Positions 1 through 7,427 of a stretch of DNA of 19,379 nucleotides are shown here, piece after piece (the stretch's first letter is position 1; each line of letters starts with the position of its first letter). The stretch covers positions 1-19,379 of the forward strand of contig CABUBS010000014.1 of the NCBI GenBank assembly GCA_902489855.1, in the 5' to 3' direction. Source of the DNA: an uncultured Collinsella sp. GTDB taxonomy: Bacteria; Actinomycetota; Coriobacteriia; Coriobacteriales; Coriobacteriaceae. The notes below the pieces were generated by a model. It had not been told where the DNA came from. It worked only from the letters and a program-made list of their open reading frames with translations, and ran no database searches. A program made the position numbers and the translations under genes.

Positions 1-47
1 AAGAAGATGCGCCGCGTCCACGATGCGGGCGGGTTCCGTCTAAATAA
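1..47 (+). other. Possible 3' end of an upstream plus-strand gene
   Basis: A plus-strand terminator-like hairpin begins at base 51, which implies that a plus-strand transcript may end here. Two frames are open from the window edge: frame 2 ends at TAA 41-43 and frame 3 at TAA 45-47 (last residues CGRVPSK). Too little is present to choose a frame or name a product. The hairpin could equally serve only the minus-strand SDR gene, so a gene here is only a possibility. Confidence 0.2.
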
Positions 48-50
48 AGG

Positions 51-89
51 AAGGCGCGCTGCCTGCAATCGATGCAGACAGCGCGCCTT
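51..89. terminator. Bidirectional intrinsic terminator
   Basis: The stem pairs 51-67 with 73-89 (17 bp, one C-A mismatch at 62/78) around the loop ATCGA. On the plus strand the stem runs into TTTTG. On the minus strand it runs into CCTTTATTTA. It lies 45 bases beyond the stop of the minus-strand SDR gene and could also end a plus-strand gene entering from the left. Confidence 0.75.
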
Positions 90-133
90 TTGCGTAGGGC
101 TCTGTAGAAGGCTGGGGCAAAAGCCTGTGACCC

Positions 134-883
134 TTAGGAGCGGGCGGCTCCGTCGACGGGGAGTACGGCGCCCGTGACATAGGAGGACATGTCGCTCGCC
201 AGGAAAACAAAGGCGTTGGCGACATCCTCGGGCTCGCCCATGCGACCCAGCGGAATGGTGGCGATGATGGGCTTGATGACCTCTTCGGGCAGGTTGGCGA
301 CCATGTCGGTCTTAGTCACGCCGGGGGCAACGGCGTTGACGCGGATGCCCATGGGAGCAAGCTCGCGCGAGAGCGACTGGACCATGCCGTTGACGGCAAA
401 TTTGGACGTGGGGTAACCGACGCCGGAGGGCTGGCCGTACTTGGCGACCATCGAGCTTGTGGTAGTGATGGTGCCGCCGTGGCCGGCCTCGGTCATGATC
501 TTGGCGGCAGCCTGGTGGCCATTAAAGACGGCGACGACGTTAAGGTCCATGACCTTTGCGAACTCCTCGGCCGTGTAGTCCAAGAGGGGTGAACGCTGGG
601 AGATACCGGCATTGTTGACGACCGTGTCCAAGCCGCCCATGTCGGCTGCAGTCTGCGTAAAGGCCTCAGTCACGGCCTCGAGCGAGGTGAGATCGCAGGA
701 GCGACCCCAGACCTTGGCGTCGGGATAGGCGGCTGCCAGCTTCTCAACGGCCGCATCGGCGGTCTCCTGACGCGAGCCAAAGACAGTGACGGCGGCGCCC
801 TCCTCGATAAAACGGCAGGCGATGGCATAGCCGATACCGCGCGTGCCTCCGGTGATGATTGCTTTCTTGCCCTCGAGCAACAT
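134..883 (-). CDS. SDR family NAD(P)-dependent oxidoreductase (FabG-like)
   Basis: This is a 249-residue classical short-chain dehydrogenase/reductase, the usual length for the family. It is expected to be a soluble cytoplasmic enzyme that interconverts a carbonyl and an alcohol using NAD(P)(H). The cofactor motif TGGTRGIG is at residues 11-18, NNAG at 90-93, the catalytic Ser at about 144, and YPTSK with Tyr157 and Lys161. The C-terminal VTGAVLPVDGA is typical of FabG-type members. The start at 883 is chosen because GAGAGGAAA lies just upstream of that ATG; the open frame extends to 955 but without a ribosome site and with sequence unlike the family. A terminator follows at 51-89, and hom upstream has its own terminator, so the gene is probably transcribed alone. 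Substrate is not readable: 3-oxoacyl-ACP, a sugar acid or a hydroxysteroid are all possible. I would not call it fabG, as no fatty acid genes are adjacent. Confidence 0.93.
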   Translation of the reverse strand: MLLEGKKAIITGGTRGIGYAIACRFIEEGAAVTVFGSRQETADAAVEKLAAAYPDAKVWGRSCDLTSLEAVTEAFTQTAADMGGLDTVVNNAGISQRSPLLDYTAEEFAKVMDLNVVAVFNGHQAAAKIMTEAGHGGTITTTSSMVAKYGQPSGVGYPTSKFAVNGMVQSLSRELAPMGIRVNAVAPGVTKTDMVANLPEEVIKPIIATIPLGRMGEPEDVANAFVFLASDMSSYVTGAVLPVDGAARS

Positions 884-1036
884 GGTATTTCCTCTCATCG
901 CGGGCGGACATTCGCAGCACAGCGTAGCCGTAACCGGAATCGGCCGTGTTTGCATATCGGTGAACGGTAGCCCGCGTTACCGATGAGCGGCTCGCGCAAA
1001 TGTGCTCTGCCGTTGTGCTTGGGGCAGGAGACAAAA

Positions 1037-1066
1037 GGGCTCCCGTCCCACATCGGACGGGAGCCC
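1037..1066 (-). terminator. Intrinsic terminator of hom
   Basis: A perfect 12-bp stem (1037-1048 with 1055-1066) closes a 6-base loop. Read on the minus strand, the stem is followed by TTTTGT. It begins 31 bases beyond the hom stop codon, as expected for its transcription terminator, and separates hom from the SDR gene. Confidence 0.88.
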
Positions 1067-1097
1067 TCAAGGCGCGTATTGCTAGGCGAGCGTTGGG

Positions 1098-2441
1098 TTA
1101 GTTGGCCATGACGCCTTCGGTCCAAGCCTCAACGTCCTCGATGCGCAGGACGTTGGCGACTTCGGCCACGCAGTCGACGCTGGCAAGCTCGGCGGCGGCA
1201 GCCTGGACGTCCTTCTCGAGCGCACGGTGCGTCAGGAAGATGACCGAGCAGGTATCGCTGGCGCCCGATTTGCCGTCCTCGACCTGGTTGATGAGCGAGA
1301 TCGAGATGTTGTGCTTGGCAAAGATGTCGACCGTCTCGGACAGGGCGCCCACGCGGTCGGCGACCTTCAGGCGCACATAGTACTTGGTCTGGAGCTCGTC
1401 CATGGGCTTAAAGGCGAGGTTGTGACCGTAGGGCTCAATCTCGGGCAGCGGAGCCACGCCGCGGCTGATCTGCTCGGAGAGCGACAGGATGTCGCCCACG
1501 ACGGCGCTCGCGGTGGGGAAGGAGCCTGCGCCGGCACCGTAGAACATGGTCTCACCCACGGCGTCGCCTACCACGTAGACAGCGTTCATGGCGCCGTTGA
1601 CCTTGGCAAGCATGTGGTCGGCGGGGATCAGCGTGGGATGCACGCGGACGTCGACGCCGGCGTCGGCGTTGCGGGCGATGCCGAGCAGCTTAATGGTGTA
1701 GCCGAGCTCGCGGGCCTGGGCAATGTCCTCGGCGCCGATGGTACGGATACCCTGCTGGTACACATCGTCGGTGGTAACGCGGGTGCCAAAACCGATGGAG
1801 GCGAGGATGGCCGTCTTGCTGGCGGCGTCGAAGCCGTCGACGTCGGCGGACGGATCGGCCTCGGCATAGCCCTTGGCCTGTGCGTCGGCAAGCACATCGG
1901 CGTAATCGGCGCCCTCGGCGTCCATGCGCGACAGGATATAGTTGGTGGTACCGTTGAGAATGCCGGCGATGGTCAGGATCTTGTTGCCCACCAGGTCATG
2001 CTCGAGCGTGCTCACGATGGGGATGCCACCGCCGCAGCTGGCCTCGCACTTAATCTGCACGCCGCACGCGCGTGCCTTCTCGGCAAGCGTCTCGACGTGA
2101 CGGCCCAGCAGGGCCTTGTTGGCAGAGACGACGTGCTTGCCGTTCTCGAAGGCGGTGGTGAAGATTTCGGTCGCGGGGTGCTCACCGCCGATGAGCTCGA
2201 CGACGATGTCGACGGCGGGGTCGGTGACGACGTCGTGCCAGTCGCTCGTAAAGGCCTCGCGCTCAATACCGGCGGCTTCGGCCTGCTCCCAGGCAAGCGC
2301 GCAGGCGCGGGTCAGCTTAAGGTCGATGCCGTAGGCGGCCAGGTACTCATCGTGGTGGCTCTTGATCAGACGGGCCACGCCGCCGCCGACGGTTCCCAGA
2401 CCGATGAGGCCGACGTTCACGGTGCGCAGGGGTTCGCTCAT
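1098..2441 (-). CDS. hom: Homoserine dehydrogenase with C-terminal ACT domain
   Basis: The enzyme reduces aspartate semialdehyde to homoserine with NAD(P)H, the branch point toward threonine, methionine and, through threonine, isoleucine. At 447 residues it matches the stand-alone bacterial form with an ACT domain. The Rossmann motif GLGTVG is at residues 14-19 and SANKALL at 107-112 contains the conserved Lys109. GILNGTTNYIL is at 160-170. The catalytic stretch around 194-209 keeps Glu194, Asp200, Asp205 and Lys209 with the family's spacing. An ACT domain at about 355-435 (YYVRLKVADRVGALSE at its start) is the likely site of threonine feedback, as known for this family. AAGGAG lies 6 bases before the ATG. 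No aspartokinase, thrB or thrC is adjacent. It is divergent from the amino acid transporter operon and ends at its own terminator. Confidence 0.97.
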   Translation of the reverse strand: MSEPLRTVNVGLIGLGTVGGGVARLIKSHHDEYLAAYGIDLKLTRACALAWEQAEAAGIEREAFTSDWHDVVTDPAVDIVVELIGGEHPATEIFTTAFENGKHVVSANKALLGRHVETLAEKARACGVQIKCEASCGGGIPIVSTLEHDLVGNKILTIAGILNGTTNYILSRMDAEGADYADVLADAQAKGYAEADPSADVDGFDAASKTAILASIGFGTRVTTDDVYQQGIRTIGAEDIAQARELGYTIKLLGIARNADAGVDVRVHPTLIPADHMLAKVNGAMNAVYVVGDAVGETMFYGAGAGSFPTASAVVGDILSLSEQISRGVAPLPEIEPYGHNLAFKPMDELQTKYYVRLKVADRVGALSETVDIFAKHNISISLINQVEDGKSGASDTCSVIFLTHRALEKDVQAAAAELASVDCVAEVANVLRIEDVEAWTEGVMAN

Positions 2442-2691
2442 AGATAGCTCCTTCGTGCATCTTATGGATGGATTAACCGCTTAAAGGTTGAGTGCATTCT
2501 AGCGTGAACCGAGGGCGCGTGCTCGCCAGGCAACAGGAGTCGCACAAAACGGCACCCCCGAAACGCTGCGGAAACATTGGAAACACGCTCGCTACAAACG
2601 AAGTTCCGTAACAAACTGTCAACGTTTGAACCATAAGGTTTGCCCTGTACCGCAAGACGGCCGCACCGCGGCCAGCGAAAAGGGGGACACC
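2442..2691. promoter_or_regulatory. Divergent intergenic region, hom / liv operon
   Basis: These 250 bases must hold the promoters of both hom (minus) and the first binding-protein gene (plus). For hom, TAGAAT on the minus strand (2496-2501) is a fair -10 box, but no good -35 box sits 16-18 bases upstream. A minus-strand TTGACA (2617-2622) exists without a matching -10. CAAAC and GTTTG flank it as a short inverted repeat (2613-2629), which could be an operator. No T-box, leader peptide or riboswitch fold was recognised. All box assignments are weak. Confidence 0.3.
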
Positions 2692-3858
2692 ATGTTCAAC
2701 ATCAACAGCACGCTCAGCCGTAGGAACTTTCTCGCCGGCGCTGCGGCGCTCGGCAGCACCGCCGCACTCGCTGGTTGCTCGTCGGGTGGCTCAGACGGCG
2801 GCTCCGCCGATGACGGCAAGACCTTCAAGATCGGTGTCATCGGCCCTCTGACCGGCGCCGCGGCAACCTATGGCGTTTCGGCCGAGAAGGGTGCCAAGCT
2901 TGCCGCCAAGGATTTCTCGACCAAGGACCTCAAACTCTCGCTTAAGTCCGAGGATGACGTCGCCGACGGCGAGAAGGCTATCAACGCCTTCAATACCCTG
3001 TGCGACTGGGGCATGCAGGCGCTCGTCGGCCCCGTCACGACTGGTGCCGCCGTCGCTGTCTCGGGCGAGATCGCCGACGATATGCTCATGGTCACGCCCT
3101 CTGCTTCGTCCCTCGACGTCACCAAGGACAAGACCACGGTTTTCCAGGTTTGCTTTACCGACCCCACCATGGGCGCGAGTGCTGCCAAGTTTTTGGCCGA
3201 GAAGTATGCAGACGCCAAGATCGCCCTGTTCTACAACTCCGGCGATACGTACAGCTCGGGTGTTGCCGATGCCTTTGCCGAGCAGGCCAAGGAGTCCAAA
3301 CTTGATATCGTCGATACCGAGACCTTTAAGGACGACTCCTCCACGAGCTTTACCAACCAGCTCACCAAGGCCAAGGAGGCCGGCGCCACGCTCATCTTTG
3401 CGCCGATCTACTACACGCCGGCGTCCGTTTTGCTCAAGAACGCCAAGGACATGGGATACGACATGACCCTCATGGGTACCGACGGCATGGACGGCCTGCT
3501 CTCCGTTGAGGGCTTCGACACCTCTCTTGCCGAGGGCGTGCTGCTCATGACCCCGTTCTCTGCCGACGATGAGAAGAACGCCGACTTCGTCAAGGCATAT
3601 AAGGACGCCTACGACGAGACGCCCAACCAGTTTGCCGCCGATGCCTATGACTGCGTCCATGCGATTGTCGAGGCTATCGATAAGGCAGACATCGACATCA
3701 CGGCCGACGGCGCCGACATTGCCGGCGATCTTGCCAAGGCCATGCGCAAGATCAAGATCGAGGGCCTGACGGGCGAGCTCACGTGGAACGACGAGGGCCA
3801 AGTCGAGAAGCCCGCTACAGCCTATGTGATCCAGGACGGCAAGTACATCGCCGCCTAA
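2692..3858 (+). CDS. livK: Branched-chain amino acid ABC transporter substrate-binding lipoprotein, copy 1
   Basis: This 388-residue protein is a type I periplasmic-binding-protein fold (Peripla_BP_6 / LivJ-LivK family). It captures substrate outside the membrane for the LivHMGF transporter encoded downstream. The N-terminus has a twin-arginine-like motif SRRNFL (9-14), a hydrophobic stretch and the lipobox LAGC with Cys29, so it is probably a Tat-exported lipoprotein. A Gly/Ser/Asp-rich linker follows, then FKIGVIGPLTGAAATYG, the usual start of the mature domain. The start at 2692 is chosen because AGGGGG precedes it and because it places the signal peptide at the N-terminus; the frame is open from 2626. 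It is the first gene of the operon and a close paralog of the next gene. The true ligand could be Leu/Ile/Val, another amino acid, urea or an amide. Confidence 0.94.
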   Translation: MFNINSTLSRRNFLAGAAALGSTAALAGCSSGGSDGGSADDGKTFKIGVIGPLTGAAATYGVSAEKGAKLAAKDFSTKDLKLSLKSEDDVADGEKAINAFNTLCDWGMQALVGPVTTGAAVAVSGEIADDMLMVTPSASSLDVTKDKTTVFQVCFTDPTMGASAAKFLAEKYADAKIALFYNSGDTYSSGVADAFAEQAKESKLDIVDTETFKDDSSTSFTNQLTKAKEAGATLIFAPIYYTPASVLLKNAKDMGYDMTLMGTDGMDGLLSVEGFDTSLAEGVLLMTPFSADDEKNADFVKAYKDAYDETPNQFAADAYDCVHAIVEAIDKADIDITADGADIAGDLAKAMRKIKIEGLTGELTWNDEGQVEKPATAYVIQDGKYIAA

Positions 3859-4129
3859 GTGCGCATAAAGCGCTACCGGTGAGGCTGTTTTAATCAGGGC
3901 AGGGACGCTTGTAACAGAATGGAAACATTACTTTCACACAATAAAGTGGCTAAACTGCATAAACCAATAGAAATACGCATAATTATGGATAAACGGACAA
4001 AACAAAAGAAAAGTTGAAATAATCGCCACTTTTCTCAACTAAAGCGTCTACTATTTTGCGAACGCCGAACACGGCGAAGGATGGCCTGTTGGGTAACCGA
4101 AACCCGACGAGATTTGAGAGGAGAGCCGC
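3859..4129 (+). promoter_or_regulatory. AT-rich spacer with inverted repeat before copy 2
   Basis: This 271-base gap is much more AT-rich than its surroundings, especially 3930-4057, which suggests a promoter for the second binding-protein gene. An 8-bp perfect inverted repeat, AGAAAAGT (4007-4014) and ACTTTTCT (4028-4035), overlaps a second one, AGTTGA (4012-4017) and TCAACT (4035-4040). TACTAT at 4049-4054 is a possible -10 box and TTGAAA at 4014-4019 a possible -35, but they do not share a standard spacing. The repeats could be operator half-sites. No convincing terminator for copy 1 is present, so read-through is possible. Confidence 0.35.
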
Positions 4130-5317
4130 ATGTCGAGCCTCACCGGTAAGTCATTGAACCCTGTTATGAATCGCAGGAGCGTTATCGCGAGCGCAGCAGG
4201 TCTGGGGGCGATGTCCATTCTAGCCGGCTGCTCCTCCAACGGCGGCGATAGCGGTTCCGCTTCGGGCGACGCTTCGTTTAAGATCGGCACCATCGGCCCG
4301 CTGACCGGTGCCAACGCGTCCTACGGCAAGTCCGTTACCCAGGGTGTCGAGCTTGGCTGCAAGGATTTCTCGACCAAGGAGCTGCCGCTTGCCAGCAAGG
4401 CCGAGGATGACCAGGCCGACGGCGAGAAGGCCGTCAACGCCTTCAATACCCTGCTCGACTGGGGCATGCAGGCCCTCGTCGGCCCGACCACCACGGGTGC
4501 GTCGGTTGCCGTTGCCGCCGAGTGCGGTAACGACCCCAAGACGTTCATGATCACCCCGTCCGCGTCCTCCGAGGACGTCACCGACGGCAAGGATTGCGTC
4601 TTCCAGGTTTGCTTCACCGACCCCAACCAGGGTGTCAACGCTGCCAAGTTCCTGGCGCAGAAGTATGCGGACGAGAAGTTCGTGCTGTTCTATAACTCCG
4701 GCGACGCCTATTCTTCGGGCATCGCAGATTCCTTTAAGGCCCAGGCCGCTGAGTCCAAGCTCGAGATTGTTGACGAGGAGACCTTTAAGGACGACTCCGC
4801 CACGAGCTTTACGAACCAGCTGACCAAGGCCAAGCAGGCCGGCGCCACCATGATCTTTGCGCCGATCTACTACACGCCGGCGTCCGTCCTGCTCAAGAAC
4901 GCCAAGGACATGGGCTACGACGTCAAGATGATGGGCTGCGACGGCATGGACGGCATCCTGGGCGTTGAGGGCTTCGATACCTCTCTTGCTGAGGGTCTGC
5001 TGCTCATGACCCCGTTCTCCGCCGACGACGAGAAGAACGCCGACTTCGTCAACGCTTACAAGGATAAGTACGGCGATACCCCCGACCAGTTTGCCGCCGA
5101 CGCCTACGATGGCGTGCACGCGGTGGCCGAGGCCCTCAAGGAGGCCGGTCTTGGTGTCGACGCCGACCCGACCGAGGTCGCCGAGAAGCTGTCCAAGGCT
5201 ATGCTCAAGATTACCGTTGACGGTCTGACCGGCAAGCTCACCTGGAACGATAAGGGCCAGGTCCAGAAGGAGCCCACGGCGTACGTCATCACCGACGGCA
5301 AGTACGTACAGGCCTAA
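4130..5317 (+). CDS. livK: Branched-chain amino acid ABC transporter substrate-binding lipoprotein, copy 2
   Basis: This 395-residue Peripla_BP_6 family protein is the second binding protein of the same transporter. The N-terminus carries an NRRSVI twin-arginine-like motif (14-19), a hydrophobic segment and the lipobox LAGC with Cys34; a Ser/Gly-rich linker precedes FKIGTIGPLTGANASYG. It aligns end to end with copy 1 and shares long identical stretches, for example TSFTNQLTKAK, APIYYTPASVLLKNAKDMGY and LLMTPFSADDEKNADFV. AGGAG lies 6 bases before the ATG at 4130; Met13 is an alternative start that would still keep the signal peptide. Differences cluster in the N-terminal signal region, in residues after KDMGYD, and in the C-terminal part. 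A change in ligand preference between the copies is plausible but cannot be read from sequence. Confidence 0.94.
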   Translation: MSSLTGKSLNPVMNRRSVIASAAGLGAMSILAGCSSNGGDSGSASGDASFKIGTIGPLTGANASYGKSVTQGVELGCKDFSTKELPLASKAEDDQADGEKAVNAFNTLLDWGMQALVGPTTTGASVAVAAECGNDPKTFMITPSASSEDVTDGKDCVFQVCFTDPNQGVNAAKFLAQKYADEKFVLFYNSGDAYSSGIADSFKAQAAESKLEIVDEETFKDDSATSFTNQLTKAKQAGATMIFAPIYYTPASVLLKNAKDMGYDVKMMGCDGMDGILGVEGFDTSLAEGLLLMTPFSADDEKNADFVNAYKDKYGDTPDQFAADAYDGVHAVAEALKEAGLGVDADPTEVAEKLSKAMLKITVDGLTGKLTWNDKGQVQKEPTAYVITDGKYVQA

Positions 5318-5348
5318 TTGACCGCCTTACATAGAGCGGTTTTGATCC

Positions 5349-5380
5349 CAAGCAGGGGAGGTTTTGGCCTTCCCTGCTTG
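5349..5380 (+). terminator. Strong hairpin between binding protein and permease genes
   Basis: CAAGCAGGG (5349-5357) pairs with CCCTGCTTG (5372-5380), extended by GAGG/CCTT, to give a 13-bp stem with one G-T pair and the loop TTTTGG. No U-tract follows directly, so it is more likely a partial terminator or a 3'-end stabiliser than a full terminator. Its place between binding-protein and permease genes is where transporters often tune component ratio. Confidence 0.6.
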
Positions 5381-5390
5381 CTTGGTATCT

Positions 5391-5410
5391 AGGGACGATG
5401 TAACGTCCCT
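5391..5410 (+). terminator. Second small hairpin before livH
   Basis: AGGGACG (5391-5397) and CGTCCCT (5404-5410) form a perfect 7-bp stem with a 6-base loop, followed by GTTTCAT. It sits 10 bases after the larger hairpin and 46 bases before livH. Together they look like tandem attenuating structures. The short U-stretch makes complete termination unlikely. Confidence 0.45.
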
Positions 5411-5456
5411 GTTTCATACATCAACTGGAAACCTATTCGAAAGGGGGATGTGGAAC

Positions 5457-6338
5457 ATGACGGTCTTTATCCAATACCTGGTCAACGGCCTGTCCATGGG
5501 CAGCGTCTACGCCATCATCGCGTTGGGCTACACCATGGTCTACGGTATCGCCAAGATGCTGAACTTCGCTCACGGCGACGTCATCATGGTCGGTGCCTAT
5601 GTCTCGTTCTGCGCCACGTCGTATCTCGGCCTCCCGGGCTGGGTATCTGTAATTCTTTCTTGTGTGGTCTGCACGGTTCTCGGCGTTCTCATTGAGGGTC
5701 TGGCCTATAAGCCGCTGCGCCAAGCAGGCCCGCTGGCCGTTCTGATCACGGCTATCGGCGTGTCTTACTTCCTGCAGAACGCCGCGCAGCTTCTGTGGGG
5801 CGCCACGCCCAAGAACTTCACTTCGCTCGTCACCTTCCAGGTGCCGGAGTTCTTGGCCAAGTTCAACGTAAGCGCCGTCTCGCTCGTCACCATCGTCGCC
5901 TGCCTGGTTATCATGGCCGGCCTGATGTTCTTTACAGGTAAGACCAAGATGGGCAAGGCCATGCGCGCCGTGTCCGAGGACAAGGCCGCCGCTCAGCTCA
6001 TGGGCATCAACGTCAACCGCACCATCTCGATGACGTTCGCCATCGGTTCTGCCCTTGCCGCCATCGCTGGCGTGCTCCTTTGCTCCTATTCGCCGGTGCT
6101 GCAGCCCACGACGGGCGCCATGCCTGGCATCAAGGCCTTCGACGCCGCCGTCTTCGGTGGCATCGGCTCCATCCCCGGCGCCTTTGTCGGTGGCATTCTC
6201 ATCGGCATCATCGAGGCGATGGCACAGGCTTACATTTCCACGAGCCTTGCCAACTCCATCGTTTTTGGTGTTCTGATCATCGTCCTGCTCGTCAAGCCTG
6301 CCGGCCTCTTGGGCAAGTACGTCCCCGAGAAGGTGTAG
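5457..6338 (+). CDS. livH: Branched-chain amino acid ABC transporter permease LivH
   Basis: This 293-residue integral membrane protein is one of the two permease subunits that form the translocation path of the LIV-type importer. The family hallmark MLNFAHGDVIMVGAY is at residues 34-48. The cytoplasmic coupling loop that contacts the ATPases lies around 170-185 (AVSEDKAAAQLMGIN). Hydrophobic segments run the full length, consistent with the usual eight or so membrane helices. The start at 5457 is preferred because AAAGGGGG lies 9 bases upstream; the ATG at 5448 abuts that ribosome site, and the open frame to 5364 lies across the hairpins. The stop codon is followed directly by the livM GTG, so the two permeases are probably translationally coupled. 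Confidence 0.95.
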   Translation: MTVFIQYLVNGLSMGSVYAIIALGYTMVYGIAKMLNFAHGDVIMVGAYVSFCATSYLGLPGWVSVILSCVVCTVLGVLIEGLAYKPLRQAGPLAVLITAIGVSYFLQNAAQLLWGATPKNFTSLVTFQVPEFLAKFNVSAVSLVTIVACLVIMAGLMFFTGKTKMGKAMRAVSEDKAAAQLMGINVNRTISMTFAIGSALAAIAGVLLCSYSPVLQPTTGAMPGIKAFDAAVFGGIGSIPGAFVGGILIGIIEAMAQAYISTSLANSIVFGVLIIVLLVKPAGLLGKYVPEKV

Positions 6339-7427
6339 GTGAGCGTTATGAAGTTCCTTAAAGACAAACAGACGCGTCACGACTTTGTCACGTACGCCAT
6401 GTGCATCGTGGCCTTTGCCATCGTGTTCTTTATGCAGTCCAACCACATGATCCCGCGCATGATCGCCGGTCAGCTGGTTCCCATTACGGCCTACATCGTT
6501 ATGGCCATCTCGCTTAACCTCGTCGTCGGCATCGCGGGCGACCTGTCGCTGGGCCACGCGGGCTTTATGAGTGTCGGTGCCTACACGGGCATCGTCACCG
6601 CGGTCGCCCTCGAGAGCGCCGTTCCCTCCGATCCGGTGCGCCTCATCATCAGCATCGTGGTCGGTGCTATCGCCGCAGCCATCCTGGGCTTCTTGATCGG
6701 CATCCCGGTCCTTCGCCTGAGCGGCGACTACCTGGCCATCGTGACGCTGGCCTTTGGCGAGATCATCAAAGAGATCGTCACTTGCCTTATCGTGGGCGTC
6801 GACTCTCGCGGCCTGCACGTGATCTTTAACATCACGGGCAACTCCACGATCGACGACCTGCACTTGCTCGAGGACGGCACCGCCATCATCAAGGGCGCCC
6901 AGGGCGCTTCGGGCGTGTCGACCTATTCGACCTTCCTCGCCGGTGCCATCCTGGTCATGGTCGCGCTCGTAATCGTGCTCAACCTGGTCCGCAGCCGTAC
7001 CGGTCGTGCCATCATGGCCGTGCGCGATAACAAGATCGCCGCCGAGTCCGTGGGCATCTCCGTCACCCAGTACCGTATGATCGCCTTCGTGGTTTCCGCC
7101 GCCCTCGCCGGTGCTGCCGGAGCCCTCTTTGGCGGTAACTTCTCGCAGCTCTCCGCCACCAAGTTCGACTTCAACACGTCCATCCTCATTCTGGTGTTCG
7201 TGGTTCTGGGCGGTCTGGGCAACATGCGCGGCTCCGTTATCGCGGCAGCGCTGCTCACCGTGCTTCCTGAGCTGCTCCGTCAGTTCTCGGACTACCGCAT
7301 GCTCATCTACGCCATCGTGCTGATTCTGGTCATGATCTTTACCAACAACCCGCAGCTCAAGGCGTTCTTCGCACGCATTAAGGATCGCTTTGCTCCCAAG
7401 AAGGAGGTGGCAGCCGATGCCCAGTAA
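6339..7427 (+). CDS. livM: Branched-chain amino acid ABC transporter permease LivM
   Basis: This 362-residue membrane protein is the partner permease of LivH. The family motif LSLGHAGFMSVGAYTG is at residues 69-84, and the ATPase coupling loop AVRDNKIAAESVGIS is at 227-241. Hydrophobic helices fill most of the protein; the C-terminus is a short charged tail (FFARIKDRFAPKKEV). The GTG at 6339 directly follows the livH stop with AAGG 5 bases upstream. An ATG at 6348 preceded by AGGTGA is an equally possible start and would remove three residues. Its 3' end overlaps livG by 11 bases, a sign of coupled translation. Confidence 0.94.
   Translation: MSVMKFLKDKQTRHDFVTYAMCIVAFAIVFFMQSNHMIPRMIAGQLVPITAYIVMAISLNLVVGIAGDLSLGHAGFMSVGAYTGIVTAVALESAVPSDPVRLIISIVVGAIAAAILGFLIGIPVLRLSGDYLAIVTLAFGEIIKEIVTCLIVGVDSRGLHVIFNITGNSTIDDLHLLEDGTAIIKGAQGASGVSTYSTFLAGAILVMVALVIVLNLVRSRTGRAIMAVRDNKIAAESVGISVTQYRMIAFVVSAALAGAAGALFGGNFSQLSATKFDFNTSILILVFVVLGGLGNMRGSVIAAALLTVLPELLRQFSDYRMLIYAIVLILVMIFTNNPQLKAFFARIKDRFAPKKEVAADAQ

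Noticed and set aside
1227..2447. A 406-residue plus-strand open frame antisense to hom
   Set aside because: The opposite strand encodes an intact homoserine dehydrogenase with all catalytic residues; the antisense product is low-complexity Gly/Asp/Val-rich and has no family match I recognise.
2442..2691. A T-box or amino acid riboswitch upstream of hom or the liv operon
   Set aside because: I could not find a T-box motif, a specifier-type stem, or a terminator/antiterminator pair in either direction.
2791..3801. Long minus-strand frames antisense to both binding-protein genes (also 4220-5119)
   Set aside because: The two antisense products resemble each other only because the sense genes are paralogs. 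Neither has ribosome sites or recognisable domains.
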